Source of the DNA: Pseudarthrobacter sp. IC2-21
GTDB taxonomy: Bacteria; Actinomycetota; Actinomycetes; Actinomycetales; Micrococcaceae
Direction: 5' to 3'
DNA: 64,000 nucleotides
NCBI RefSeq assembly: GCF_034048115.1
Contig: NZ_CP139145.1
Coordinates: 2,480,001-2,544,000, forward strand
Shown here piece by piece: positions 8,551-16,649 of this stretch. The position numbers were made by a program, and so were the translations under genes. The notes below the pieces were generated by a model. That model was not told the DNA's origin and did no database searches. It saw only the letters and a list, made by a program, of their open reading frames with translations. The stretch's first letter is position 1; every line of letters starts with the position of its first letter.

Positions 8551-9341
8551 TGGCGGAGCCCGACGGCACCCGGGCCGCCAGCCGCTTCCTGCGCACCACC
8601 GGGCAGCATGCGGTGATCGAGCCCGACACGTTCACGGAGGGCGGTTTTGTGCTGAGCATCGGAGGGGCCGAGCAGTCCCACGTCGATTTGGCCGACCCCG
8701 CCGACATCTTCTACGAGTACCTGCGCAGGATCGGGCACGTGGTGGATCTTGCGGCCCCGTGGGGTGAGCCCATCACGGCCCTCCACCTGGGCGCCGGCGC
8801 CCTCACGCTGGCCCGCTACATCCAGGCCACCCGGCCGGGGTCCGTGCAGTACGCCGTGGAGCTGGAGCGTGAACTGCTGGACTTCGTGCTGCAGCAGCTC
8901 CCGATGCCGGCGGGAACGCGGCTGCACACGGTGATCAGCGACGCCCGGGAGTCGCTGTCCGCGCTGCCCGCGGAATTGCGCTTCGACGTCGTCATTCTGG
9001 ACATTTTCTCCGGGCCGGAGGCGCCGGAACACATCGCCTGCACCGGGTTTTACCAGGAGGCCGCGGCTCGGCTGACCCCGCGGGGCGTGCTGATCGTGAA
9101 CGTGGGCGACGAGCCGGGCCTCACGCTGGTGCGGAGCCAGGTCGCAGCGATGCGCCGGGCCATGACCGACGTTGCGGCGTTCGCGGAGACCGGCATGTTC
9201 GCGGGCCGCTACCCCGGCAACATCATCCTCGCCGGCACGCAGTCCGCCTGGCCTGACGCCTGGACCGCGGCACTGACCGCCCGCGGCCCGCACCCGGCAA
9301 AGGTACTCGCCGGTGTTGAGCTGGACGTGCTCTCGGACTGA
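8550..9341 (+). CDS. Spermidine-synthase-like methyltransferase-fold protein
   Basis: 263 residues with a Rossmann-type class I methyltransferase fold resembling polyamine synthases: ALHLGAGALTLARYI binds the nucleoside part of the cofactor, AVELERELLDF ends strand 2, and DVVILDIFSG lies where the spermidine synthase catalytic Asp region is expected. It lacks the full N-terminal domain of true SpeE, as is usual in actinobacterial relatives often annotated as fused-MFS/spermidine-synthase-like. The start is the ATG at 8550 that overlaps the preceding stop; a GTG one codon earlier is also possible. Whether it makes polyamines is unknown. Confidence 0.72.
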   Translation: MAEPDGTRAASRFLRTTGQHAVIEPDTFTEGGFVLSIGGAEQSHVDLADPADIFYEYLRRIGHVVDLAAPWGEPITALHLGAGALTLARYIQATRPGSVQYAVELERELLDFVLQQLPMPAGTRLHTVISDARESLSALPAELRFDVVILDIFSGPEAPEHIACTGFYQEAAARLTPRGVLIVNVGDEPGLTLVRSQVAAMRRAMTDVAAFAETGMFAGRYPGNIILAGTQSAWPDAWTAALTARGPHPAKVLAGVELDVLSD

Positions 9342-9423
9342 GCCGCAGCCCAGCCCACCCGCAGTCGCCCCTGCCGTGCGGGGACTCTGCCGGGCGGAAA
9401 TAAAGCGTTGGGGAAAATTATCA

Positions 9424-9452
9424 TTGACAGTTTCAACTATATGGGTTGTTAT
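9424..9452 (+). promoter_or_regulatory. Sigma-70-type promoter of the solute-binding protein gene
   Basis: TTGACA (9424-9429), a 17-base spacer and TGTTAT (9447-9452), in an A+T-rich island that stands out from its high-GC surroundings. The start codon is 82 bases after the -10 box, with AAGGAAG as ribosome-binding site at 9518-9524. Bases 9342-9423 show nothing else. Confidence 0.55.
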
Positions 9453-9533
9453 CTATATACCTTCGCGGGACCGCAGAGTTTGCCTGGCAGCGGACCCGAT
9501 CGTTGATAACTCGCCCCAAGGAAGTGGACTGTT

Positions 9534-10511
9534 ATGAAAAAGCTAAAACTGGCCGTTGCCGGCGTTGCCGCGGCGTTGCTGCTCAGCGGCTGCGGCGGCG
9601 GATCGCCGTCGGGCTCCACCTCGTCCTCTGCCGCGGCCGGAGGCGACGGTGTACGCAACATCAGCGTTGGTGTCATCTCGATCGCGCCGTCCGCTGCCGT
9701 GCAGCTGGGCATCGACGAGGGCATCTTTGAGAAGCACAAGCTGAAGGTCGAGCTGCAGAGCGGGCAGGGCGGGGCAGCCATGCTGCCGGCGGTTTCCACC
9801 GGCACGATGAACTTCTCCGTGGGTAACCCGCTGTCCGTACTCCTGGCCAAGAACAAGGGCCTGGACATGAAGATTGTCTCCGGGTTTTCGAATTCCCTCC
9901 CCACCGGCAATGACATCAATGGCGTCGTCGCCAAGGCCAACTCCGGCATCACCACGGCCAAGGACCTGGTGGGCAAGAAAGTGGCCGTCAACACCATCAA
10001 TGCCCAGGGAGACCTGACCATCAAGGAAGTGGTGTCCAAACAGGGCGGCGATCCGGGCGGGGTCCAGTTCCTTGAGCTGCCGTTCCAGGACATGGGGGCC
10101 CAGCTGGCCCAGGGGAATGTGGACGCCGTCTGGGTTCCCGAACCGTTCCTCTCCGGCCTGCTGGCCGACGGCAACAAACTGGTGACGTACAACAACCAGG
10201 AGGCAATCCCGGGCCTGCCCACCATGGTGACCTTCACCAGCGGCAGCTACGCCCAACAGAATCCCCAGGAGGTGGCTGACTTCAAGGCGGCCATGACGGA
10301 GACTCTCGCCCTGGCGCAGAGCAACCCGGACAAGGTCCGGGCACTGCTGCCCGCGTTTATGAAGATGCCGGAGTCGGTGGCCAAGAACCTGCGGCTCGAA
10401 GCATTCGACGGGAAGCTGGATGCGGGAACGCTGGGCAAACTTGGCGACCTGATGGCCAAATACGGCATTGTGCCTTCGGCGCCGGATGTTTCGGGCACGA
10501 TCCTGAAATAG
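9534..10511 (+). CDS. NMT1/SsuA-type ABC transporter solute-binding lipoprotein
   Basis: 325 residues. The signal peptide ends in a lipobox L-S-G-C with the lipidated Cys at residue 20, followed by a Gly/Ser-rich linker. The mature domain matches the periplasmic-binding type II fold of nitrate/sulfonate/pyrimidine-precursor binding proteins (for example ELPFQDMGAQLAQGNVDAVWVPEPF). No permease or ATPase gene is next to it: it stands alone between a methyltransferase-like gene and convergent rsmD. The ligand is unknown. It has its own promoter and ends at a strong hairpin. Confidence 0.88.
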   Translation: MKKLKLAVAGVAAALLLSGCGGGSPSGSTSSSAAAGGDGVRNISVGVISIAPSAAVQLGIDEGIFEKHKLKVELQSGQGGAAMLPAVSTGTMNFSVGNPLSVLLAKNKGLDMKIVSGFSNSLPTGNDINGVVAKANSGITTAKDLVGKKVAVNTINAQGDLTIKEVVSKQGGDPGGVQFLELPFQDMGAQLAQGNVDAVWVPEPFLSGLLADGNKLVTYNNQEAIPGLPTMVTFTSGSYAQQNPQEVADFKAAMTETLALAQSNPDKVRALLPAFMKMPESVAKNLRLEAFDGKLDAGTLGKLGDLMAKYGIVPSAPDVSGTILK

Positions 10512-10532
10512 CGGTTGCCGGGTGACCGGACG

Positions 10533-10563
10533 GGGACGACGGCGGGAACTCCGCCGTCGTCCC
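10533..10563. terminator. Intrinsic terminator between convergent genes
   Basis: Perfect 13-bp inverted repeat (GGGACGACGGCGG with CCGCCGTCGTCCC) around a 5-base loop, placed between the stops of the solute-binding protein gene (10511) and rsmD (10605). It can serve both strands; no clear T tract. Confidence 0.75.
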
Positions 10564-10604
10564 TCTGCATCCTGCAAGGGGGGTGCTTCCGCCGGGGGGA
10601 GGCG

Positions 10605-11210
10605 CTACGCCATGGCCTCCACGCCGGGAACGATGGCGTCCGGCACTGAGGGTTCCGCGAACCAGAGCTTGGTTTCGCCGTACTTCCGTTCCGCAAACCG
10701 TTCAAGGCCCGCGGGCCAGCCGGGTTCGGGCGAGCGCGAGGAACGCTCCACCACCACCACCGCGGCCGGGGCGAGATGCGGCGCGAGTTTGGCCAGGACT
10801 GCGGACACGGCAACCTCGTCCAGCGGGTAGGGCGGATCCAGGAAAATAAGGTCCCAGTGGGTGTCCTCGGCCGTCCGCTCCAGGAACGGCTCCACCCTGG
10901 AGCGGTGGACCGTGACGGCCTTGCGGCCCACCGCGCCGTTGACGAGGTCGGCATTGCGCTGGCAGACCGAACTTGCCTTGCCATCGGATTCCACCAGATC
11001 CACGGAGCTGGCTCCCCTGCTGCCGCTCTCCACCCCCAGCGCCCCGGACCCGGCGTAAAGATCCAGGACCCGGGCATCGGCAATGACCCCGAAGGCGTCA
11101 AGGCGGGAGAAGAGCGCCTCCTTGACGCGGTCCGTGGTGGGCCGGGTCATGGACCCCGGGACGCTGACCAGCGGTGTCCCGCCGGCGGCGCCCGCAATGA
11201 TGCGGCTCAT
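10605..11210 (-). CDS. rsmD: 16S rRNA (guanine966-N2)-methyltransferase
   Basis: 201 residues. N-terminal RIIAGAAGGTPL and RPTTDRVKEALFSRL are family hallmarks. The SAM-binding motif is VLDLYAGSGALGVES and the catalytic motif is FLDPPYPLDE (the DPPY of N-methyltransferases). It methylates G966 of 16S rRNA in the 30S subunit. It starts 9 bases after the recG stop, and its 3' end faces a hairpin. In relatives coaD normally follows; here it does not. Confidence 0.95.
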   Translation of the reverse strand: MSRIIAGAAGGTPLVSVPGSMTRPTTDRVKEALFSRLDAFGVIADARVLDLYAGSGALGVESGSRGASSVDLVESDGKASSVCQRNADLVNGAVGRKAVTVHRSRVEPFLERTAEDTHWDLIFLDPPYPLDEVAVSAVLAKLAPHLAPAAVVVVERSSRSPEPGWPAGLERFAERKYGETKLWFAEPSVPDAIVPGVEAMA

Positions 11211-11219
11211 GCCCGCGTC

Positions 11220-13502
11220 CTATCCGCGTTCAAGGAACGCCTCCTTCTCGGGGTTCAGGTATTCGTCAATGGCTTCGGCGAGGCGGGGATGCCGTACCAG
11301 CGCCGGGTCCGATCCCACCACGTCCTGGGCGTCCTTCCTTGCCCGGGCAATGATGTCCTCGTGCTCCAGCACCCGCAACAGTTTCAGGGTGGAACGGCCG
11401 CCGGACTGGGACGCGCCCAGGATGTCGCCTTCGCGCCGCAGCTTGAGGTCTTCCTGGGAAAGCACAAACCCGTCCGTCGTGGAGGCCACCGCGTCCAGCC
11501 GGCGCCGGCTCGGGTGGCCCGGTTCCAGGCTGGTGACCAGCAGGCAGGTGCCCGGGAGGCCGCCGCGGCCAACGCGGCCGCGCAGCTGGTGAAGCTGGGA
11601 GATGCCGAAGCGGTCGGCGTCGAGGATCACCATGAGTGTGGCGTTGTGGACGTCCACACCCACTTCGATCACGGTGGTGGACACCAGGAGTTTGGTCCGG
11701 TTGGCGGTGAAGTCGGCCATGGCGGCGTTTTTCACCGCAGTGTCCAGGCGGCCGTGCATCGGTCCCAGCGGCACGCCGGCGAGGGCGGGTTCCTGGAGCA
11801 ACTGCTCGACGACGGCGGTGACGGACGCGAGTTCGCGTTCGCCGCCGTCGCCTGCCAGGGCAGCCGCGGACGGTTCCGCTTCGCCGGGGCTGAAATCGCC
11901 GTCGTCGTCCGTTCCGATCCGGGGGCACACGACGTAGACCTGGTGCCCGGCGTCGATTTCCTCGCGCGAACGCGACCAGATCCGCGCTGCCCAGCCGGGG
12001 TTTTCGGCCAGGCCCACCACGTGGGTTGAGATCGGCGCGCGCCCTGCGGGGAGCTCGTCCAGGATGGAGGTCTCGAGATCGCCGAAGACTGTCATGGCCA
12101 CGGTCCGGGGAATGGGGGTGGCCGTCATGACCAGCAGGTGCGGCGGCTTGTTGGCCTTGGACCGGAGGACGTCGCGCTGCTCCACGCCGAACCGGTGCTG
12201 TTCGTCCACCACGATCAGGCCCAGGTCATAGAACGCGACGTTCTCGCTCAGCAGCGCGTGCGTGCCGATCACGATGCCGGCGGCACCGGAGGCGGCATCG
12301 AGCAGGGCCCGTTTGCGGGCTGCCGTGGACATGGATCCGGTGAGCAGGGTGACCTGCACGGCACCTTCGGCCAGGCTTCCCAGCAGCCCGTCCGGGGACA
12401 GCATGGGATCGCGGGAGAGGGAGCCCAGGGTTCGGCGGATGGATTCGAAGTGCTGGGCGGCGAGGACCTCGGTGGGTGCGAGCAGTGCCGCCTGGCCGCC
12501 GGCGTCCACCACCTGCAGCATGGCCCGCAGCGCCACAATGGTCTTGCCGGAGCCCACCTCCCCCTGCAGGAGCCGGTTCATGGGGCTGTCCTGCGCAAGT
12601 TCGGCGGCAAGGGTTTTTCCTACGGCGGCCTGTCCGGCGGTGAGCGTGAAGGGCAGTTGCCGGTCGAAGGCCGTCAGCAGGCCCTCCGCGGCGGGGCGGC
12701 GGGCGGTGGCTTCCTCGGCCGCGAGCTGGGCACGGCGCCGGGCCAGTGCGGCCTGCAGGACCAGGGCTTCCTGGAACCGGAGCCGGTCCTGGGCGCGCCT
12801 CCAGTCGGCCTGCGTTTCGGGTTTGTGGATGAGCCGGTAGGCCTCCGCCACTGGCAGGAACTTTTCCCTGCGGGTGACGTCGGCCGGAAGCGGGTCCGGC
12901 AGGGCCTCCAGATCGACGGTTTGGAGGAGTGTGTCGATCACTTTCTGGATGGACCAGCTGGTGAGCTTTGCCGTGGCCGGGTACACCGGGACGGGCATGG
13001 CTGCGAGCTTTTCCGGGTCCATGCCGGGCATGTCCGGGTCTTCGTCCAGGAGGTTGAAGTCCGGGTTGGTCAGGCCGAGCGAGTTGCCGTACCGGGTTAC
13101 TTTGCCGGAGAACATGACGCGCCGGCCCGGCAGGAGTTCCGCCTGGGCGCGGTAACCGCTGAAGAAGGTGATTTTGAGGGTGCCGTGCCCGCTGCCGGCG
13201 CTGACGGAGGCCAGGCGCGGACGGCCGTGGGAGGCGGCGTCATCGGTGATGATGACATCGGTAATGGACCCGCGGCGGGTCTGCATTCTGCGGGTGCTGT
13301 TGGAGAGGACCCGGGCGATGAGGGTGACTTCCTCGTCGACGGGCAGTTCGTCGATAGGTGTCAGCTCGCCCCGGTTGAGGTAGCGGCGGGGGAAGTAGTT
13401 CAGCAGCCCGCCCACGGTGCTGATGCCCAAATGTTTTTCGATGGCCGAGGCTGACCGTTTTCCGATCAGGCGTTCAAGGCGCTGGCCGAGTTCAGCGCTC
13501 AT
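11220..13502 (-). CDS. recG: ATP-dependent DNA helicase RecG
   Basis: 760 residues, at the long end for RecG. The N-terminal wedge/OB region spans roughly residues 55-165, with actinobacterial insertions such as TDDAASHGRPRL. Superfamily 2 motifs: Walker A GEVGSGKT near residue 316, DEQHRFG (motif II) near 429, and ATPIPRT shortly after. In the second helicase domain VSTTVIEVGVDV and QLRGRVGRG are diagnostic of RecG. It remodels stalled replication forks and Holliday junctions. Its start overlaps the end of the DAK2 gene by 11 bases; rsmD follows. Confidence 0.97.
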   Translation of the reverse strand: MSAELGQRLERLIGKRSASAIEKHLGISTVGGLLNYFPRRYLNRGELTPIDELPVDEEVTLIARVLSNSTRRMQTRRGSITDVIITDDAASHGRPRLASVSAGSGHGTLKITFFSGYRAQAELLPGRRVMFSGKVTRYGNSLGLTNPDFNLLDEDPDMPGMDPEKLAAMPVPVYPATAKLTSWSIQKVIDTLLQTVDLEALPDPLPADVTRREKFLPVAEAYRLIHKPETQADWRRAQDRLRFQEALVLQAALARRRAQLAAEEATARRPAAEGLLTAFDRQLPFTLTAGQAAVGKTLAAELAQDSPMNRLLQGEVGSGKTIVALRAMLQVVDAGGQAALLAPTEVLAAQHFESIRRTLGSLSRDPMLSPDGLLGSLAEGAVQVTLLTGSMSTAARKRALLDAASGAAGIVIGTHALLSENVAFYDLGLIVVDEQHRFGVEQRDVLRSKANKPPHLLVMTATPIPRTVAMTVFGDLETSILDELPAGRAPISTHVVGLAENPGWAARIWSRSREEIDAGHQVYVVCPRIGTDDDGDFSPGEAEPSAAALAGDGGERELASVTAVVEQLLQEPALAGVPLGPMHGRLDTAVKNAAMADFTANRTKLLVSTTVIEVGVDVHNATLMVILDADRFGISQLHQLRGRVGRGGLPGTCLLVTSLEPGHPSRRRLDAVASTTDGFVLSQEDLKLRREGDILGASQSGGRSTLKLLRVLEHEDIIARARKDAQDVVGSDPALVRHPRLAEAIDEYLNPEKEAFLERG

Positions 13503-14535
13503 GTCCAGAGGAGCTCGCTGGAGCTGGTTCGGGATCCCGGGCTATGGCGAGTTCGCTGACGGTGAGTTCCGAGGGGTGGCCCAGGGAGCGGATCAGGGCA
13601 ACGGCCGGGGTGGCGTCCGGAACGTGGACGTGGACGCGCCAGCGGTAGTTGCCGTCCGGCTCCGCGGCGTTGCCCACCTGGCTCATGATGACGGAATCGC
13701 CGATCTCATCCAGCCGTTGCCGGAGGGTGGCTGCGTTCAGCGGTGAGAGGCTGATGGTGCACATGACCTCAACGCCGTCGTCATCGGGCATGGTGGCGTG
13801 GATGTGGGGGTCCTGGACGTCGTAGCCGTGCAGCCCGTCGAGGAGTTCGCCCTGCAGGCCCTCCCCCAGGACAGCGGAGCGGAGGCAATCGAGGATCAGC
13901 AGCATGCCAACGCCCCCGGCGTCGACCACATGGGCAGCTTCGAGGGCGGCCAGCTGGCCCTCCGTGCTGACCACCGCTCCCAGCGCCCCCTCGACGGCGG
14001 CATCCAGGGTTTTGCCCAGGGCAAGGTTGCTGTCGTCGCCGTTGTGGCCGGCATCCACTGCGGCGGCGGCCCGGGCGGCGGCTTCCATTACTGACAGCAT
14101 GGTGCCCGGCACGGGGTCGCTCAACGCGGACCAGGCACGGATCTGGGCACGGTTCAGGGCCGCGGCCAGCAGCGCCGACGTGAGGCGGGTGTGCCCTTCC
14201 AGCGGCTCCGCGGCGGCGCAGAGGAACACAGCGAAAAGGGTGCCGGAGTTACCGCGGGCCTGCTCCATGGCGGCCCGGCCGGCGTGCGCCAGCACTGCTC
14301 CCACATCCGTCTGTGCCGGGTCCGCAGGGGCGGCGGGGTCCTGGCCTGCGTGGTAGCTGTGCAGGGCACGGGCGGCCGCGCGGACGGTGAGGTACAGGTT
14401 GGTGCCGGTATCGCCGTCGGCCACGGGGAAGATGTTGATGGCGTTGATGCGGTCGCTGTGGTTGGCGATGGCTGTTTCGGCCTGGTCCAACCACCGCTTC
14501 ATCGCCTGGGCATTCGCGGCAACCTTAGTCTGCAA
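13492..14535 (-). CDS. DAK2 domain protein (FakA-like / dihydroxyacetone-kinase phosphatase domain)
   Basis: About 347 residues. The DAK2 nucleotide-binding signature NIFPVADGDTGTNLYLT and QARGNSGTLFAVFL are clear. The C-terminal region is a shortened version of the part found in FakA (fatty acid kinase A), so the protein is related to but shorter than canonical FakA. Start choice is uncertain: an upstream TTG at 14574 and an ATG at 14502 are in frame; the TTG at 14535 with GGGA 5 bases upstream best matches the N-terminal extent of homologues. It overlaps the thiL end by 11 bases, and recG follows. In actinobacteria the gene is commonly upstream of recG; no fatty-acid-binding FakB gene is nearby. 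Confidence 0.8.
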   Translation of the reverse strand: MQTKVAANAQAMKRWLDQAETAIANHSDRINAINIFPVADGDTGTNLYLTVRAAARALHSYHAGQDPAAPADPAQTDVGAVLAHAGRAAMEQARGNSGTLFAVFLCAAAEPLEGHTRLTSALLAAALNRAQIRAWSALSDPVPGTMLSVMEAAARAAAAVDAGHNGDDSNLALGKTLDAAVEGALGAVVSTEGQLAALEAAHVVDAGGVGMLLILDCLRSAVLGEGLQGELLDGLHGYDVQDPHIHATMPDDDGVEVMCTISLSPLNAATLRQRLDEIGDSVIMSQVGNAAEPDGNYRWRVHVHVPDATPAVALIRSLGHPSELTVSELAIARDPEPAPASSSGHER

Positions 14536-15568
14536 AGTGATCCCATCCCGTGGCGCCAGCGACGCGGCCTGCAATTGTGACGCCCGGGCCAGTGTGGGTT
14601 CCCGGGGCTTGTACTGAGCCTATCGCAGTGAATCCGGCCGGAAGCTGAATGCCGGCAGGGAATGTAGCCAGCAGCCCGTGGTCCTCTCCCCCGCCCAGCA
14701 CCCAGGCCAGGGGGTCCGCTGCGAGGATGTCCGACGCCGGGCTGAGGCTTTCGGCCTGCCGCTTCAGTTCCCGCGGGTCCAGGTCCAGCACCACGCCGCT
14801 GGCGGCGGCGAGGCGGCCGCCGTCGCGCACCAGGCCGTCCGAGATGTCCATCATGGCAGTGGCCCCGGACAACCGGGCCAGGGGGCCCGCTGCCAAGGGA
14901 GGCTGCGGGCGGGACTGGGTGTGGATGAGGGCGCGCTGAGGTTCGTTAAGGGAGTCGAGGGGAGTTCCGGATTCCAGGAGCGCGAGTCCGGCGGCCGCCC
15001 GGCCCACCGTGCCCGCCAGCGCCAGCACGTCGCCTGCGCGGGCCCCGGAGCGGAGCACGGGGTTTCCGCCGTCCAGCGTGCCCAGCACCGCCACGGTCAC
15101 GGAAATTTCCGTGCCGCGGCCCAGGTCCCCTCCCGCCACGGAGCAGGCCGTGGCACCCAGTTCCCCGATGGCGGCGGTGAGTCCGTCGGCCAGGTCCTCC
15201 ACCCAGCTGACGGGTGTATCGGGCGGCAGTGTGAGGCTGACCACCAGCGACGTCGCCGTGCCGCCCATGGCGTTGATGTCACTGAGGTTCTGGGCCGCGG
15301 CTTTCCACCCGACATCGAAGCCGGTGGTGCGGTAGCCGTTGTTCCAGTGAAGCCGGAAGTCCTGGTCCTGGACCTGGGTGTCGATGCTGATCAGGGTCCG
15401 GCCGTCCGGCGCCGCCACCAGCGCGGCGTCGTCCCCCGGGCCGAGGAGCGTGGCCGCGCCGCGGGCATTGCCGGTCATGTCCAGGCGCGGAAAGATCCGG
15501 GCCAGGAGCTGGGATTCGGACAGCCCGGAGACTGCGGGGGTTTCATCGGTCAGCGGTTTTTCAGGCAC
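14525..15568 (-). CDS. thiL: Thiamine-monophosphate kinase
   Basis: Phosphorylates thiamine monophosphate to the active diphosphate. Typical PurM/ThiL fold motifs: LGPGDDAALV near residue 40, then GFDVGWKAAAQNLSDINAMGG (Mg-ATP site), SVAGGDLGRG and the C-terminal ISDGLVRDGG. The GTG at 15568 is chosen because the protein then begins PEKPLTDE a short way before the conserved LLARIFP; the in-frame extension to 15616 would enter the divergent promoter region. First gene of the thiL-DAK2-recG-rsmD operon. Confidence 0.94.
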   Translation of the reverse strand: MPEKPLTDETPAVSGLSESQLLARIFPRLDMTGNARGAATLLGPGDDAALVAAPDGRTLISIDTQVQDQDFRLHWNNGYRTTGFDVGWKAAAQNLSDINAMGGTATSLVVSLTLPPDTPVSWVEDLADGLTAAIGELGATACSVAGGDLGRGTEISVTVAVLGTLDGGNPVLRSGARAGDVLALAGTVGRAAAGLALLESGTPLDSLNEPQRALIHTQSRPQPPLAAGPLARLSGATAMMDISDGLVRDGGRLAAASGVVLDLDPRELKRQAESLSPASDILAADPLAWVLGGGEDHGLLATFPAGIQLPAGFTAIGSVQAPGTHTGPGVTIAGRVAGATGWDHFAD

Positions 15569-15653
15569 GCAACTACGGTATCTGCTGCCACCGACATCGA
15601 GGCACTGCCGCTGCACCTAGACTTGCAGGGTGCATCAGAAGGGGACCGTCGCC

Positions 15654-16196
15654 GTGAAGATCATCACCGGCACCCTCCTCGGTCTGTTTGCGGTGTGGTT
15701 CACCGTCTGCCTGTTCCTGTTCAACCTTGACTCCCCCGCCGCGCCGGCGTCCCATGTTGATGCCGTCATTGTTCTAGGCGGCAGCAGCGCGGAGCGCCTG
15801 CCCGTGGCCCAGCGCTTGGCCGCCGACGCCGGTGCCCCCGTTCTGGCGGTGTCCTGGACGGATACACCGGGAAACCTCACCGCGGACACCCTGTGCCGGG
15901 AGGCGTCCTTTCCCAGTTCCTCGCTGGTCTGTTTCCGGCCGCCGGGCATGGATACCCGCGGGGAGGCGGAGGCGATCCGGAAGCTGGTGAAATCCAACGG
16001 ATGGTCATCCATTGCAGTGGTCACGTCCTCCTACCATGTCCCCCGGGCCAGGACGCTGATCGAGCAATGCACCGATGCCCGGGTGAGCATGGTGGCGTCC
16101 GAACCCAAGCTGGACTCCCTGCAGTGGCTGCGGCGGTTTGTGATCGAAACCGGCGGCCTCCTGGACGTGAAGCTGGATCCGGAATGCGGTACCTAG
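15654..16196 (+). CDS. YdcF/ElyC-like DUF218 membrane protein
   Basis: 180 residues from the GTG at 15654, which has AGGGGA about 9 bases upstream; a GTG at 15630 is a less likely alternative. One N-terminal membrane segment (ITGTLLGLFAVWFTVCLFL) is followed by an outward-facing DUF218 domain: DAVIVLGGSSAERLPVAQ, then TRGEAEAI and VVTSSYHVPRARTLI. DUF218 proteins such as ElyC and SanA are linked to envelope and peptidoglycan or lipid-carrier homeostasis, but the biochemical activity is not settled. It is divergent from thiL across 85 bases. Confidence 0.8.
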   Translation: MKIITGTLLGLFAVWFTVCLFLFNLDSPAAPASHVDAVIVLGGSSAERLPVAQRLAADAGAPVLAVSWTDTPGNLTADTLCREASFPSSSLVCFRPPGMDTRGEAEAIRKLVKSNGWSSIAVVTSSYHVPRARTLIEQCTDARVSMVASEPKLDSLQWLRRFVIETGGLLDVKLDPECGT

Positions 16197-16268
16197 GCGC
16201 TGGATGCAACAATTGAAGCTGCCCTGGGTAGAACGGTCGGGCTGCATTCATGGTGAGGAGAGGTGACT

Positions 16269-16565
16269 TTGAGCGAGACTGACGGTCCCGAACTGCCACC
16301 GGCCACGGGTCCCCGGCACATGCGCAAACGCCGGTTCCGCCGGGAGATACCGGACGAGCTGCTGCCGGGAGGCCGCGCTTTGGCGGAGCCGGATTCACCA
16401 CGCCGCGAGGATTCCACCCGGGAACCCGAAAAGCCAAATGCAACATCGGGGCCCGCATCAAGAAGTGCCGGCCAGCGCAGAAAACGCCTTGTGGCACTGT
16501 GCGTAGTGATCCTGGTTGCGCTCAGCATCCCGGCCCTGGCTCTGCTGTTGATCTTTGCCGGCTGA
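16269..16565 (+). CDS. Small single-pass membrane protein, unknown
   Basis: 98 residues: a charged, low-complexity N-terminal cytoplasmic region (RKRRFRREIP, then Pro/Ser-rich) and one C-terminal membrane segment (LVALCVVILVALSIPALALL) that ends almost at the stop, like a tail-anchored protein. The TTG at 16269 is preferred because AGGAGAGG (16256-16263) sits 5 bases upstream; a GTG at 16263 lies inside that site. I do not recognise the family. It lies just before the polysaccharide locus but is separated from wecB by 84 bases. Confidence 0.55.
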   Translation: MSETDGPELPPATGPRHMRKRRFRREIPDELLPGGRALAEPDSPRREDSTREPEKPNATSGPASRSAGQRRKRLVALCVVILVALSIPALALLLIFAG

Positions 16566-16649
16566 GCCCTGAGGCCGCAACACAATTCATCGGTTCGTTG
16601 TCACTGCGATAGCATCGGACCACCACCACTGCCACTCTTGAGGGAATCC

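Noticed and set aside
9342..9533. TPP or other riboswitch in front of the NMT1-type binding protein
   Set aside because: No CTGAGA-type core or other conserved aptamer block; only a promoter is visible.
10776..12029. 417-codon open frame on the plus strand
   Set aside because: Lies entirely antisense to recG (the last part into rsmD); no ribosome-binding site or family motif, a by-product of high-GC third positions.
12138..13454. 438-codon open frame on the plus strand
   Set aside because: Antisense to recG; composition typical of a shadow frame (Gly/Arg/Val-rich, no motifs).
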